Notes: generated by a model not told the origin, from the sequence alone. 48,862 bases of DNA from an uncultured Saprospiraceae bacterium (GCA_934699305.1 CAKUWM010000001.1:1-48862), one strand, 5' to 3'; shown: positions 16,690 to 26,035, numbered from the stretch's first letter. A program made the numbers and translations.

Positions 16690-17335
16690 CAATCTTTCCA
16701 CCTGCCATTTCAATAATTCTATCACATCGTTCGGCAAGAAGGGGATTATGCGTTACTAAGATAAAAGTAAGCTCGAGTTCGGATCTAAATTTTAAAATCA
16801 GTTCGTGCAGTTCTTCCGCCGACTTTTCATCAAGGTTGCCCGTGGGTTCATCAGCTAAGATAAGTTTGGGATGGTTGATAAGAGCGCGTGCAAATGCGAC
16901 TCTTTGTTGTTCTCCTCCTGACAATTCTTTTGGCTTATGATTCAGCCTATGTGATAGTCCAAGATATGCCAATAGTTCTTTTGCCCGAGCTTCTGCTACA
17001 GCCTTTTCAACATTTTTAATATAAGCCGGAATACACACATTTTCGAGAGCTGTAAATTCAGGAAGAAGGTGGTGGAATTGGAATATAAAACCAAGTGACT
17101 TATTTCGAAATTCAGAGACCTTATTATTAGAAAACTTGTTGAGATCATTTCCTTCAAATAATATGCTGCCTTTATCCGGCTTTTCAAGAGTCCCGGCGAT
17201 ATGGAGTAGTGTGCTTTTTCCGGCACCGCTTTTGCCAATGATAGCTACTACTTCACCTTTCTGTACCTCAAAGGAAACATCTGAAAGGACGTTAACTTCA
17301 CCGAAAGACTTGAAAATATTTTTAGCTTCAATCAT
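16679..17335 (-). CDS. lolD: LolD-like ABC transporter ATP-binding protein
   Basis: 218 aa from the ATG at 17335; an ATG at 17347 would add MIKN. Walker A GKSGAGKS at 34-41, Q-loop FIFQFHHLLPEFTALENV at about 83-100 (the LLPEFTALENV part is characteristic of LolD), signature LSGGEQQR at 138-145, Walker B LILADEP at 158-164 and H-loop THNP. It should power release of lipoproteins from the inner membrane towards the outer membrane; the LolC/E permease is not next to it, which is common in Bacteroidota. It starts about 12 nt after the PepSY-like gene and is probably co-transcribed. Other MacB/FtsE-type ATPases look similar, so the substrate is a family inference. Confidence 0.85.
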   Translation of the reverse strand: MIEAKNIFKSFGEVNVLSDVSFEVQKGEVVAIIGKSGAGKSTLLHIAGTLEKPDKGSILFEGNDLNKFSNNKVSEFRNKSLGFIFQFHHLLPEFTALENVCIPAYIKNVEKAVAEARAKELLAYLGLSHRLNHKPKELSGGEQQRVAFARALINHPKLILADEPTGNLDEKSAEELHELILKFRSELELTFILVTHNPLLAERCDRIIEMAGGKIVTP

Positions 17336-17347
17336 GTTCTTAATCAA

Positions 17348-17821
17348 TTACTCGCGATGATAGTCCTGGTCTTCCGCCGGAGGAGTATCAACCTCCGGTT
17401 TAGTCTCTTTAGAAACAAGTTGTCCCAAATCATCGAAAATCAATGTGTCATCACCCACACCGATCACATATTTAACTAATTTTTGAGCATCTTTAGTCTT
17501 GAAGGCGGCAGAGATTACGTCATCCGGATAGTTCCGTCGTACATAATGCCCTATGCTAAATAGTAAGTCTCTTTCCGGGATGGCGACTCCGGACTCAACA
17601 AACTTTCCTTTCTCCGTAAACAAAGCAAATCCCGGTTTCCCTTCAAATTCAAACTCGGCACTATATAAAGAATCCATGCCCATCCAATTAACCTTTCTGG
17701 TACTCTTAAACTGCTTGTCGAGGGCGCGTACAACTTTTTCAGGAACCTCTTTTTCCTTCAATTTTTGCCCGATCAATGATGTGCACAATAAGAAACTACA
17801 TATTAAACAAAGAAATCTCAT
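17348..17821 (-). CDS. Secreted PepSY-like protein
   Basis: 157 aa from the ATG at 17821, which opens directly on a signal peptide (MRFLCLICSFLLCTSLIGQ); an upstream ATG at 17845 is less suitable. The mature part begins VPEKVVRALDKQFKSTRKVNW and continues YSAEFEFEGKPGFALFTEKG, the pattern of the Bacteroidota PepSY-like periplasmic family (helix, then antiparallel sheet). A second half (IPERDLLFSIGHYVRRNYPD) resembles another half-repeat. The acidic tail is Pro/Glu rich. Members are thought to bind or inhibit something in the envelope; no activity can be assigned. Confidence 0.75.
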   Translation of the reverse strand: MRFLCLICSFLLCTSLIGQKLKEKEVPEKVVRALDKQFKSTRKVNWMGMDSLYSAEFEFEGKPGFALFTEKGKFVESGVAIPERDLLFSIGHYVRRNYPDDVISAAFKTKDAQKLVKYVIGVGDDTLIFDDLGQLVSKETKPEVDTPPAEDQDYHRE

Positions 17822-17892
17822 ATTCAATTTTATGATTAACGTCAAGAGGTAAATATTTTAAAACTCCAAATGTTTGCCCTTTTTATTGTTCT

Positions 17893-17901
17893 ACAAAAGT
17901 A
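17893..17901 (-). promoter_or_regulatory. Candidate -7 box for the PepSY-like/lolD pair
   Basis: The minus strand reads TACTTTTGT, an exact TAnnTTTGY match. No TTTG stands at the expected -33 spacing. The leader would be about 65 nt. Confidence 0.45.
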
Positions 17902-17988
17902 AAACGTCCCAAAAATAGCACTATTGTATCAGGGAAAAAAATGAGGAACAAAAAAATACTATAATTCAAAACCTGTATTTAATATACA

Positions 17989-18026
17989 TCAAGTAGAGCG
18001 ACCTATATCAGAATCGCTCCACTTGA
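17989..18026. terminator. Strong 13-bp hairpin just downstream of the M16 peptidase gene
   Basis: TCAAGTAGAGCGA (17989-18001) pairs with TCGCTCCACTTGA (18014-18026) with one mismatch-type position (G-U in one RNA orientation) around a 12-nt loop. It begins about 30 nt past the M16 stop codon on the minus strand. A T-rich tail does not follow at once in either direction, so it may be a weak terminator, a 3'-end stabiliser or an attenuator between the two minus-strand transcripts. Confidence 0.6.
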
Positions 18027-18055
18027 CTTCAATTTCCCTTCAATCTATCTTTTCT

Positions 18056-21019
18056 CTATGGCTTAACCGGCTTAAAGTCGCTCTCATCATAGCCATATAA
18101 GTCTTTCAATGTAAGGATTTTGACTTTTCCATATTTTTTCAGATCATCTATCTTAATTCTATCAGGGCTACCCATGATACCTATATTCCATTTTTGATTC
18201 TTAAAGTGATCGGTGTGGAATTTCTGAACATCACTAAGGGTTGTATTCTGAATGCTATTATAAATATCTTTTCTTATATCGTAATTAAGGCCTTTATTAA
18301 GGGCATTTTCATAGGCAAATAAAATACTGCTTTTGTTTATTCTTTGAGTTTGGATTTCTGTAAGTATAGCATTCTTGCTAAGATCCCAAGATTTCTCCAA
18401 CACAGGCATATTGTCCAACAAGTTACGTATCGCCCCCATCGCATCATTAAACTTATCAGCTTGTGTGCCGACGTAGAAGGTTGCTACGAATGGCTTTTCC
18501 TTTTTCGAAGGTATGCTGATATTGCTATACGCGGAATAAGCCAAAGCCCTCGACTCTCTTATATCTTGAAACACAACAGAAGCCATACCTCCGCCATAAT
18601 ACTCATTAAACGCACGCGCGACAGTCTCTAAGGCAGGATTATATACCTCTTCAGTGCTTTTGAAATTAATATTGGCCTGCACCATATCATAATTGACAAA
18701 GTAAACAGTGTTTTCTGTAGCCTTGAGAGGATTAAAGGGCTTGCCCATCGGTGTTTTGGCAAGAACCTTTGGTAATTTGTGTGCCTTACGGAGAGAAGCA
18801 TTCAGTTGATCTAAAGGTCGTGCTCCGCAGTACATAATCTTATGCTCTACTGAAATGGAGGATTTTATGAGAGCAACCAATTCTTCTGCGGTTATTTTCT
18901 TAAGTTGATCATTGGAAAGAATGGTATTAAATGGATTTGTAGCGCCATACTTCAAATAGTTTTGAAGGCCTCCGGACATCATCACATCCTTGTTGATAAG
19001 GTCATCTTGTCGAGACTTCAACAAATTATCAACCATTTTAGTCAATGCGGCTTTATCGGGTTTAGGATTATTGATCAGGTCTTCCAATATAGCCACACCC
19101 TTATCGAAATTTTCTTCAAGACCATTGAGATAAATGTACATTTCTTCTTCGCCAACCTGAACTCCCCAGTCTAAGCCAAGATTATACAATTGTTTGTTTA
19201 TTTCTGAATTAGACTTGGTCATGGTACCGATATATCTGAGATAATCCATAGCTAATCCAAGCTTTGGATTGCTTGTTGAGCCAAAATCAAATTGGTAATA
19301 TAAATTGAACAATTGATTAATCTTATTAGGTACATACCATATAGGAACTCCTTTCACGAGGGTAGATTTTTCAATATCTTTGTCAAAATCGAGAAATTTT
19401 GGCTGGATGGGTGTCGCAGTCATTGCCATCATATTCTTTAAGAAGTCAGACTGTGCATCCCTATTGAGTTCTACCGGATGAATTTCGGGCTTAACAACTT
19501 TTGCAACATCATTGCTTCCTGTCTTTTTATAAATAACGGTATAGTTATTCTGAAAATAGGTGGCAGCAAAGCGCATAATATCTTCTTTAGTCACTTTGGA
19601 CATGGTATTCATATCGTTGAGATAATCAACCCATGGGCGTCCTATTACAAAGGATTCGTGAAGGAGGAAGGCAGTGTTGGATGCTTTTTCTGTTTGTTGG
19701 ATCAATGCCAATTTCATATTATTGACCGTTCCGCTTATCAGAGAAGTATCAAAGTCACCTCTTTTTAATTTACCTATCTGTTCTAGGAAAAGGTCTTTAA
19801 CCTGTTCGAGCGTTTGTCCATCTTTAGGTCTGCCTTGCAACCAGCATACGCCATGGTCTTTAAGCAAATAGGTAAATGCATATCCCTCCAACACTTTTTG
19901 GTTGTTAACTAAATTCAGGTCAATCAATCCGCTTTTACCATTATATAAGATGGCTGATATCAGATTGGCAATGACGGCATTGGAATCAAGTGCGCTTGGC
20001 ATTCTATAGCCTATAGCAACTTTTTCTTCATCCGGCGTGTATAAGGTGATGTTTGTTACTGAATCAATCGGACTTTCAGCTTGGTAGGCAAAGACAGGAG
20101 CCTTTTTGGCCGGCATATCACCAAAATACCGATCCACGAGGGCGATGGTCTCATCCGGATCCAGGTCACCGGCAAGAATAATCGCCATATTACCGGCAAC
20201 ATAGTTCTGTTCATAATACTTCCTGATCTCTTTCAAAGACGGATTTTTGAGGTGTTCGATTGTCCCTATGGTAGTTTGAGTGCCATAAGGGTGATTTTTA
20301 AATAAAGAGCTGAACATCGCTTCGAAAATCTTATTATTCCCATTATCTAATGAGATATTTTTTTCCTCATAAACTGCCTCTAACTCTGTATGGAATAGTC
20401 GTAAGACGGGATTTCTAAACCTTTCTTTCTGTATTTTCAAGAACTTTTCTAGGTTGTTAGAAGGGAAGTTTTCCATATAAGTGGTATTTTCAAAGCTTGT
20501 GAAAGCATTGGTCATGCGTGATCCCACGTCTGCCATCATTTTATCATATTCGTTGGCAATGGCATATCGGGATGCTACATTACTTATACTGTCAATACGA
20601 TGGTATATTGCTTTCCGGCTAATTTCGTCGGTTGTCTGACCATACAATTCATATAAAGCATCGATTTTATCCAGTTCTACTTTTTCTTTAGCATAATCTA
20701 TGGTGCCAAACTTATCTGTTCCTTTGAAGAGCATGTGTTCTAAATAGTGAGCCAAACCGGTATGGTCTGCCGGATCATTTTTTGAGCCTGCTTTTACCGC
20801 AATAAGTGCCATAATCTGTGGTTCGAGATGGTTTTCGGCCAGGATAACTGTAAGCCCATTATTTAACTTATACACCCTTGCTTTAGCAGGGTCACCATAA
20901 ACTTCGGTGAATTTATACTTATGGTCGGGTGAGGTTCTCATAAAGGCCATGTAACCATTTTTTTGAGCCATTAATCCGGTCGAAATAAGTATACATAGGA
21001 GTAAAAGTTTTAGACGCAT
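18056..21019 (-). CDS. Secreted M16 (insulinase/pitrilysin) family zinc metallopeptidase
   Basis: 987 aa. Signal peptide MRLKLLLLCILISTGLMAQ. The inverted zinc motif HxxEH is His91-x-x-Glu94-His95 (GLAHYLEHMLFKGT), with the distal glutamate region HTELEAVYEEKN further on. The size and a second, motif-less M16-like half (from about residue 530) fit the fused two-domain pitrilysin form, where the active N half and inactive C half form a peptide chamber. It probably degrades short or medium peptides in the periplasm. The gene stands alone, divergent from the sugar symporter. Confidence 0.93.
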   Translation of the reverse strand: MRLKLLLLCILISTGLMAQKNGYMAFMRTSPDHKYKFTEVYGDPAKARVYKLNNGLTVILAENHLEPQIMALIAVKAGSKNDPADHTGLAHYLEHMLFKGTDKFGTIDYAKEKVELDKIDALYELYGQTTDEISRKAIYHRIDSISNVASRYAIANEYDKMMADVGSRMTNAFTSFENTTYMENFPSNNLEKFLKIQKERFRNPVLRLFHTELEAVYEEKNISLDNGNNKIFEAMFSSLFKNHPYGTQTTIGTIEHLKNPSLKEIRKYYEQNYVAGNMAIILAGDLDPDETIALVDRYFGDMPAKKAPVFAYQAESPIDSVTNITLYTPDEEKVAIGYRMPSALDSNAVIANLISAILYNGKSGLIDLNLVNNQKVLEGYAFTYLLKDHGVCWLQGRPKDGQTLEQVKDLFLEQIGKLKRGDFDTSLISGTVNNMKLALIQQTEKASNTAFLLHESFVIGRPWVDYLNDMNTMSKVTKEDIMRFAATYFQNNYTVIYKKTGSNDVAKVVKPEIHPVELNRDAQSDFLKNMMAMTATPIQPKFLDFDKDIEKSTLVKGVPIWYVPNKINQLFNLYYQFDFGSTSNPKLGLAMDYLRYIGTMTKSNSEINKQLYNLGLDWGVQVGEEEMYIYLNGLEENFDKGVAILEDLINNPKPDKAALTKMVDNLLKSRQDDLINKDVMMSGGLQNYLKYGATNPFNTILSNDQLKKITAEELVALIKSSISVEHKIMYCGARPLDQLNASLRKAHKLPKVLAKTPMGKPFNPLKATENTVYFVNYDMVQANINFKSTEEVYNPALETVARAFNEYYGGGMASVVFQDIRESRALAYSAYSNISIPSKKEKPFVATFYVGTQADKFNDAMGAIRNLLDNMPVLEKSWDLSKNAILTEIQTQRINKSSILFAYENALNKGLNYDIRKDIYNSIQNTTLSDVQKFHTDHFKNQKWNIGIMGSPDRIKIDDLKKYGKVKILTLKDLYGYDESDFKPVKP

Positions 21020-21413
21020 TCTGATTAAATTTTATATTATAAATAACGACTTTCTAAAAGGATAAGTATAGCACAACCTTCAATACTTACATATATATAG
21101 AAATTTTTATCAAATGTAAGTTAAGTTTTGATTTTGGAGGAAAAGAAAGAATCGAAGATTGTCTTTTTCTGCAAAAAGCCCTTGTAATTCAAACATTAAA
21201 ATGCCATTTGTCTTTACTGCTTTCAAAAATATACCTAAAATTTGAAAACAATTATTCCTTCACAATAGCGAATATATCAATGTATCTTCAGCTAAATATC
21301 CTTCACTATTCAAATATTTTTTACAGATAAAATATGAAAATGTCTGTTTGATATCAATTTTTTTATCTTAGCAGTGAAAAAATAGCATAACAATAATTTT
21401 CAGTTAATAAGAA
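21020..21413. other. Divergent promoter region between M16 peptidase and sugar symporter
   Basis: 394 nt, very AT-rich, no ORF of note. Minus strand: TACATTTGA (21110-21118) approximates the -7 box for the peptidase. Plus strand: TATCTTAGC (21364-21372) differs from the box at one base and would serve the symporter; a TTTG at 21347-21350 is too close to act as its -33 box. Confidence 0.4.
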
Positions 21414-22880
21414 ATGAGTAATACAAGCCAAGTAAGCAACAGTTCCGGAACCATCTGGTCTCAATTTTTAACCCTTATCATCGTCTTTTTTTTCTGGGGC
21501 TTTGTTGCAGCAAGTAATGACATCCTGATTCCGGTATTTAAAGAGAATCTTCACCTGACACAGACGCAAAGTCAATTAGTAGCATTTGCATTTTATATAG
21601 CATATACGGTGGGGTCGCTGATTTACTATTCAATTAGCAAGTCACGGGGTGAAGATATCCTCAATAAGATGGGATACAAAAATGGAATTGCACTTGGATT
21701 GATTATTTCCGCCTTGGGTACTTTGATATTTATTCCGGCTGCCAACACACATTCATTTCCATTATTTATTGTTGGTCTTTTCATTGTTGGATTAGGGTTT
21801 TCTCTTCAACAGACTGCTGCCAATCCACTTGCCATCATCATGGGCGATCCAAAGTCGGGTTCACAGAGATTGAGTATGGCCGGAGGTGTCAACAACTTCG
21901 GGACGACAATAGGTCCTCTTTTGGTCAACTTTGCTATCTTTGGATCGGTAACAGCGGTCGCATCTAAAGCGGATATCACCAGTATCAAGATCCCTTATTT
22001 AATCTTGGGGGCAGCATTTATTTTGGTTGCCATACTCATAAAGTTTTCATCTGTCCCCAACAAAATCGACATGGATGCAATGGCCGAAGAAGAAGCCGGA
22101 GGTCAAAAATCGATGGTAGAGCATCATAGTGGACCGATGAAGTATCCACAGTTGGCACTGGGTATGATTGCTATATTTGTATATGTAGGAGTTGAGGTAT
22201 CTACCGCATCCAATCTTCCGGAATTTATTAAGCAACATATTCCGGGGCCTGATGGTGGTGTCTTTCCGACCGACAGGATCGCACCATATATTTCATTGTT
22301 CTGGGCGAGTTTAATGATGGGCCGATGGACGGCAGCCAGTGAGGCATTTGATATTTCTATGGGTGCCAAGAAGATGTTGCGATTTATAATGCCTTATATT
22401 GCCTTTTTAGTATTTTTATTGGTCAACAAAATTGCACATCATGATATTACGCCATTTTACTTTTATTTTATTGTTGTGGCTGTAATGATTGGCGGAAATA
22501 TATTGAGTAAAGGAAGTCCGGCAAAACAGTTGATGATATATAGTGTATTAGGAGTTGTTGCCATTGCAATCGGGATGTTATTTGATGGTTGGATAAGCGT
22601 ATTTTCATTTATATCTGTCGGGTTATTCTGTTCTACTTTATGGCCTTGTATATTTACATTAGCCATAGCAGGTTTAGGCAAACATACCAATGAGGGGTCG
22701 AGTCTATTGATTATGATGATTATGGGAGGTGCCTTTGTAAGCTTATTCCAAGGCTTTTTGGCTGATCACGTCACGGGCATTCAATATTCTTATATTGCAG
22801 GAATTCTATGCTTTAGCTATTTGATATATTATGCGATTCAGTCAAAGAAAATTCTAAAAAAGCAGGGAATCAATTTTTAG
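21414..22880 (+). CDS. Sugar MFS transporter (FucP/GluP-type proton symporter)
   Basis: 488 aa with about 12 hydrophobic helices, the first at LTLIIVFFFWGFVAASNDIL. This opening (FFFWGFVAASNDILIPVFK) and the helix-5 region GVNNFGTTIGPLL are typical of the fucose/glucose/galactose H+ symporter branch of the major facilitator superfamily. The central loop (about residues 215-240, EEEAGGQKSMVEHHSG) is cytosolic. It takes up a hexose or deoxyhexose across the inner membrane. The next gene, 28 nt on, encodes a ROK sugar kinase, so import and phosphorylation are paired, and glucose or a related hexose is the likely substrate. The exact sugar cannot be read. Confidence 0.9.
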   Translation: MSNTSQVSNSSGTIWSQFLTLIIVFFFWGFVAASNDILIPVFKENLHLTQTQSQLVAFAFYIAYTVGSLIYYSISKSRGEDILNKMGYKNGIALGLIISALGTLIFIPAANTHSFPLFIVGLFIVGLGFSLQQTAANPLAIIMGDPKSGSQRLSMAGGVNNFGTTIGPLLVNFAIFGSVTAVASKADITSIKIPYLILGAAFILVAILIKFSSVPNKIDMDAMAEEEAGGQKSMVEHHSGPMKYPQLALGMIAIFVYVGVEVSTASNLPEFIKQHIPGPDGGVFPTDRIAPYISLFWASLMMGRWTAASEAFDISMGAKKMLRFIMPYIAFLVFLLVNKIAHHDITPFYFYFIVVAVMIGGNILSKGSPAKQLMIYSVLGVVAIAIGMLFDGWISVFSFISVGLFCSTLWPCIFTLAIAGLGKHTNEGSSLLIMMIMGGAFVSLFQGFLADHVTGIQYSYIAGILCFSYLIYYAIQSKKILKKQGINF

Positions 22881-22908
22881 ACACAAAGAATTAGAAAAAG
22901 TGAGTGTT

Positions 22909-23880
22909 ATGCATGAAGAAGATCTGGCTATCGGCATAGATTTGGGGGGAACCAATACTGATTTTGGTATCGTCGATCGTTCAGGAAAGGTGTTGTTGCG
23001 GGGTGGAATAAAAACAAAAAACCATAAAGAAATTTCTTCTTACTTAGAGGAGTTGTTTCTTGCCATGTTGCCCATTATAGAACATGCAGGAGGTGTTTCA
23101 CGGATAAAGGGTATAGGTGTGGGTGCTCCCAATGGCAACTTTTACAAAGGAACAATTGAGCATGCTCCCAACCTTGCCTGGAAAGGCGTCATCCCTATGG
23201 CTGAGTTGATGCAGGAAAAATTCGGATTAGACGTTGTTCTTACCAATGATGCCAATGCAGCGGCTATTGGTGAGATGGTATATGGTGCAGCAAGAGATAT
23301 GAAGGACTTCATCTTAATCACATTGGGTACGGGTGTAGGAAGTGGGATTGTAGCCAATGGTAAGTTGATATACGGTCATGACGGCTTTGCCGGTGAATTG
23401 GGTCACACTATGATTATTCCTGACGGACGTTATCATCCCGGAACCGGTCTATACGGCAGCCTGGAGATGTATGCTAGTGCAACAGGTCTGACAAAAACCA
23501 CCATTGAGATGTTACAAAAGGAGAATACCGGTTCATCCCTTTTACACAATTATTCCGAAGAAGAAATAACCAGTAAACTAGTCTATGATTGTGCCATGAA
23601 GGGCGATCCTCTTTCAAAAGAAGTGTATGCCTATACCGGTAAAATATTGGGCATGGCTTTGGCCAACTTTGCAATGGCAACTTCACCTGAAGCTATTATC
23701 CTCTTTGGGGGATTGTGCAAAGCAGGTAGTATGATATTTGATCCCGTAAAAACATCTTTTGAAAATCATCTGCTACCTCTCTTCAGAAATAAAATAAAAA
23801 TAATTCCAAGTGAACTAGCCGATGACGATGCCGCCATATTGGGAGCCAGCTCACTGGTATGGGATAAACATAAGACTTGA
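22909..23880 (+). CDS. ROK family sugar kinase (glucokinase-like) lacking the zinc-binding cysteines
   Basis: 323 aa from the ATG at 22909; a GTG at 22900 in the same frame is the alternative. ATP phosphate loop GIDLGGTNTDFGIVD (about 9-23), catalytic Asp in LTNDANAAAIGE (about residue 114), second phosphate motif TLGTGVGSGI, and the sugar-contacting GELGH. The ROK zinc signature (CxCGxxGCxE) is replaced by HPGTGLYGSLEMYAS: the histidine of GELGH and the Glu remain but all three cysteines are gone, so the fold must be stabilised without zinc. It probably phosphorylates the sugar brought in by the upstream symporter (glucose to glucose-6-phosphate is the simplest case). Confidence 0.88.
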   Translation: MHEEDLAIGIDLGGTNTDFGIVDRSGKVLLRGGIKTKNHKEISSYLEELFLAMLPIIEHAGGVSRIKGIGVGAPNGNFYKGTIEHAPNLAWKGVIPMAELMQEKFGLDVVLTNDANAAAIGEMVYGAARDMKDFILITLGTGVGSGIVANGKLIYGHDGFAGELGHTMIIPDGRYHPGTGLYGSLEMYASATGLTKTTIEMLQKENTGSSLLHNYSEEEITSKLVYDCAMKGDPLSKEVYAYTGKILGMALANFAMATSPEAIILFGGLCKAGSMIFDPVKTSFENHLLPLFRNKIKIIPSELADDDAAILGASSLVWDKHKT

Positions 23881-23968
23881 AGATTTTCAATATAAACCTT
23901 GAAACACAAAGTTCATTTTTGTTTACTCATTTTAGTCAAATAATTAATCCACATTCCGAATTAGCCAA

Positions 23969-24090
23969 ATGCAGCATCGATGCACGACTCGTAATCAGTG
24001 GTTTAATGAAAAAATTGAAGCGATTCGTACATTGAATGTCCCTCATAATCAACAATATTCGGTTTTTGGAAACCTCGATTGTTGAATTCG
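23969..24090. repeat. Degenerate dispersed intergenic repeat, copy 2, with internal hairpin
   Basis: It shares ATGCAGCAT, TCATAAT, the TTTT/AAACCTC block and TGTTGA, in that order, with 6789-6885. Inside it, TCAACAAT (24049-24056) pairs exactly with ATTGTTGA (24078-24085), and GGTTT/AAACC within forms an inner stem around TTGG. GCATCGATGC (23974-23983) is a perfect palindrome. It lies in the 340-nt gap between the sugar kinase and dnaN. Confidence 0.45.
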
Positions 24091-24148
24091 CATTAATCAC
24101 ATATCTATCTAATCTGATTCAATAGCTGTCTATTTGGTATAAATTTAT

Positions 24149-24157
24149 TACTTTCGC
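24149..24157 (+). promoter_or_regulatory. Candidate -7 box of the dnaN-nadD transcript
   Basis: TACTTTCGC differs at one base from TAnnTTTGC and lies 64 nt before the dnaN ATG. TTTG at 24133-24136 is only 12 nt upstream, too close for a standard -33 box. Confidence 0.4.
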
Positions 24158-24220
24158 AATTTATAAGTTGTTGGGAAGGTAAAATCCCGTAAAGTCATTA
24201 ATTTAACAAACAAAATATAT

Positions 24221-25345
24221 ATGAATCTGAGAATTTCGTCCGGAGAGTTATATAAAATGCTTCAGATAAGTCAAAATGCTATTAGTGCTAAGCCGCCTTA
24301 TCCCATTTTAGCTGACTTTTTATTTCATGTAGAAGGTAGCAAATTGAGTATTACTGCCAGTGATCTTGAGTTTACAATAATTTCAGAGACAAATATTACT
24401 CCGGGAGACGAAGGGAGTTTTGCCTTTCCTTCAGATATTTTAGTCAATACCTTGCGAGAGATGCCGGAGCAACCCATCGAATTGATTCATGAGGAAGAGA
24501 CCAGCGGATTAACAATGATATCTTCCTATGGCACCTATAGGTCAAGCAGTAACGACGTAGAAGATTACCCTAAAATTCCGGAATTGGAATATGAAACGAA
24601 GGTAACTTTACCGGGAGGTCGATTTTTAAAGGCTTTAACTACTTGCTCCTTCGCGGCAGCCACGGATGAAATGAAGTCCAATATGCTGGGGATATCAGTT
24701 TCCTTCCAGCCTGATGTCATCGAAGTAGCCGCTACAGATGCTCATAAAATGGTCAAATACACATTGTTTTATAACAATGAAGGTATTGAAGCTAATTTCG
24801 TCTTGCCTAGGAAAGTGATTACAATATTAAAGCACGCTATCACAGATGAAGATAGCCTTACGGTAAGCTTCAACAAGAATCATGCTCTATTTGAATACAA
24901 AAACTTTAAAATCTATTGCAAATTAATAATCCTGCCATTCCCTAATTATAATGGAGTTATACCTCTAAATAATGACAAGGAAATATTAGTCAATCGACTG
25001 GAATGGTTACGCTCACTAAAGCGAATTACTCTTTATGGAAACAAAACAACTTATCAAACCAGCTTTTTCATCGATAATAACGAAATAAAAATAGAGACCT
25101 TAGATCCGGATTTTTCCAACGAAGCCAGCGAAATAATCAAGTGTCAATACACCGGGGAGCCTCTGGAGCTTTCATATAATGCTAAGTTCTTGATAGACTC
25201 TCTTTCCAACATTGATTCTGAAGAAGTCAGACTTGCCGTATCACATCCGGGCCGTGCAGCCATCCTTACCCCAAAGGAAAATGAAGTGGGTGAAAATATT
25301 TTGATGCTCGTCATGCCCGTCAGGACGCGCAAAGCATCCGTGTAA
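24221..25345 (+). CDS. dnaN: DNA polymerase III beta subunit (sliding clamp)
   Basis: 374 aa, the normal length. The start MNLRISSGELYKMLQISQNA and the segments ITASDLEFTI, VEVAATDAHKMVKY-like (EVAATDAHKMVKYT) and the C-terminal ENILMLVMPV belong to the three-domain bacterial clamp. The C-terminus runs on with RTRKASV beyond the usual end. The dimer encircles DNA and tethers the replicative polymerase and repair proteins. dnaA and the origin are not adjacent, as is usual in this phylum. The nadD gene follows after 5 nt and is probably co-transcribed. Confidence 0.95.
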   Translation: MNLRISSGELYKMLQISQNAISAKPPYPILADFLFHVEGSKLSITASDLEFTIISETNITPGDEGSFAFPSDILVNTLREMPEQPIELIHEEETSGLTMISSYGTYRSSSNDVEDYPKIPELEYETKVTLPGGRFLKALTTCSFAAATDEMKSNMLGISVSFQPDVIEVAATDAHKMVKYTLFYNNEGIEANFVLPRKVITILKHAITDEDSLTVSFNKNHALFEYKNFKIYCKLIILPFPNYNGVIPLNNDKEILVNRLEWLRSLKRITLYGNKTTYQTSFFIDNNEIKIETLDPDFSNEASEIIKCQYTGEPLELSYNAKFLIDSLSNIDSEEVRLAVSHPGRAAILTPKENEVGENILMLVMPVRTRKASV

Positions 25346-25350
25346 TATCG

Positions 25351-25936
25351 ATGAATCAACGCATCGGCTTGTTTTTTGGCTCATTTAATCCGATTCATAT
25401 CGGGCACATGATTATTGCCAATCACATGGCAAATGAAACGGCATTGGATCAAGTGTGGCTGGTCGTTTCTCCACATAACCCATTTAAAAATCGCAATAAT
25501 CTGGCAGATGATAGGCTAAGGTATCATCTGGCATATTTGGCTATAGGAGACAATCCAAAGATCGATGTGAGCGACATAGAATTTGCCCTCCCCAAACCTT
25601 CCTATACTATTGATACATTGGCTTACCTTCATGAAAAATATCCCCAAAAAGAGTTTTCATTAATCATGGGTGGTGATAATCTTTTGACATTAAATAAATG
25701 GAAAAATAGCGATGTCCTTTTAAGCCGTTACAAAATATGTATATCAACGCCCCGGCTATGCCACAGATGACACCTTTCTCCACCCCAATATTGAGATCGT
25801 AAATGCGCCAATGCTTGATATTTCTGCGACTTACATCAGAGAATTGCTCAAATCCGGGAAGTCTGTTCGTTACCTTTTACCTGAGCCTGTCCGTTTAGAG
25901 CTTGAAAAGACCAATCCTTATAAATATCTAAGATAA
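25351..25936 (+). pseudogene. nadD: Nicotinate-nucleotide adenylyltransferase, frameshifted in this sequence
   Basis: The first frame gives 139 aa: RIGLFFGSFNPIHIGHMIIA holds the nucleotidyltransferase GSFxPxHxGH motif, and MGGDNLLTLNKWKN is the typical mid-protein segment. It then runs into a false end, YKICISTPRLCHR. The expected continuation is in the next frame: YVYQRPGYATDDTF, then the second signature ISATYIRELLKSGKSVRYLL, ending at TAA 25936. The shift lies at about 25733-25752. Restoring one AT to the AAAATATG stretch gives YKIYVYQRPG, matching the family, so a 2-nt deletion explains it best. The enzyme makes NaAD in NAD synthesis and is normally essential, so a sequencing or assembly error is more likely than true loss. 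Confidence 0.88.
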
Positions 25937-26035
25937 TTCGATATCAGGATGATTGAGTCCTTTCAATTACCGGAATCTTCTCCACTTTTCCTCATTTTCA
26001 TGATAACTCCATGCATCTATTGCAAAACGAACTTT

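Noticed and set aside
25733..25760. Programmed ribosomal frameshift in nadD
   Set aside because: No convincing slippery heptamer with a downstream pseudoknot or internal Shine-Dalgarno is seen, and nadD is not known to use one; a sequence error or deletion is simpler.
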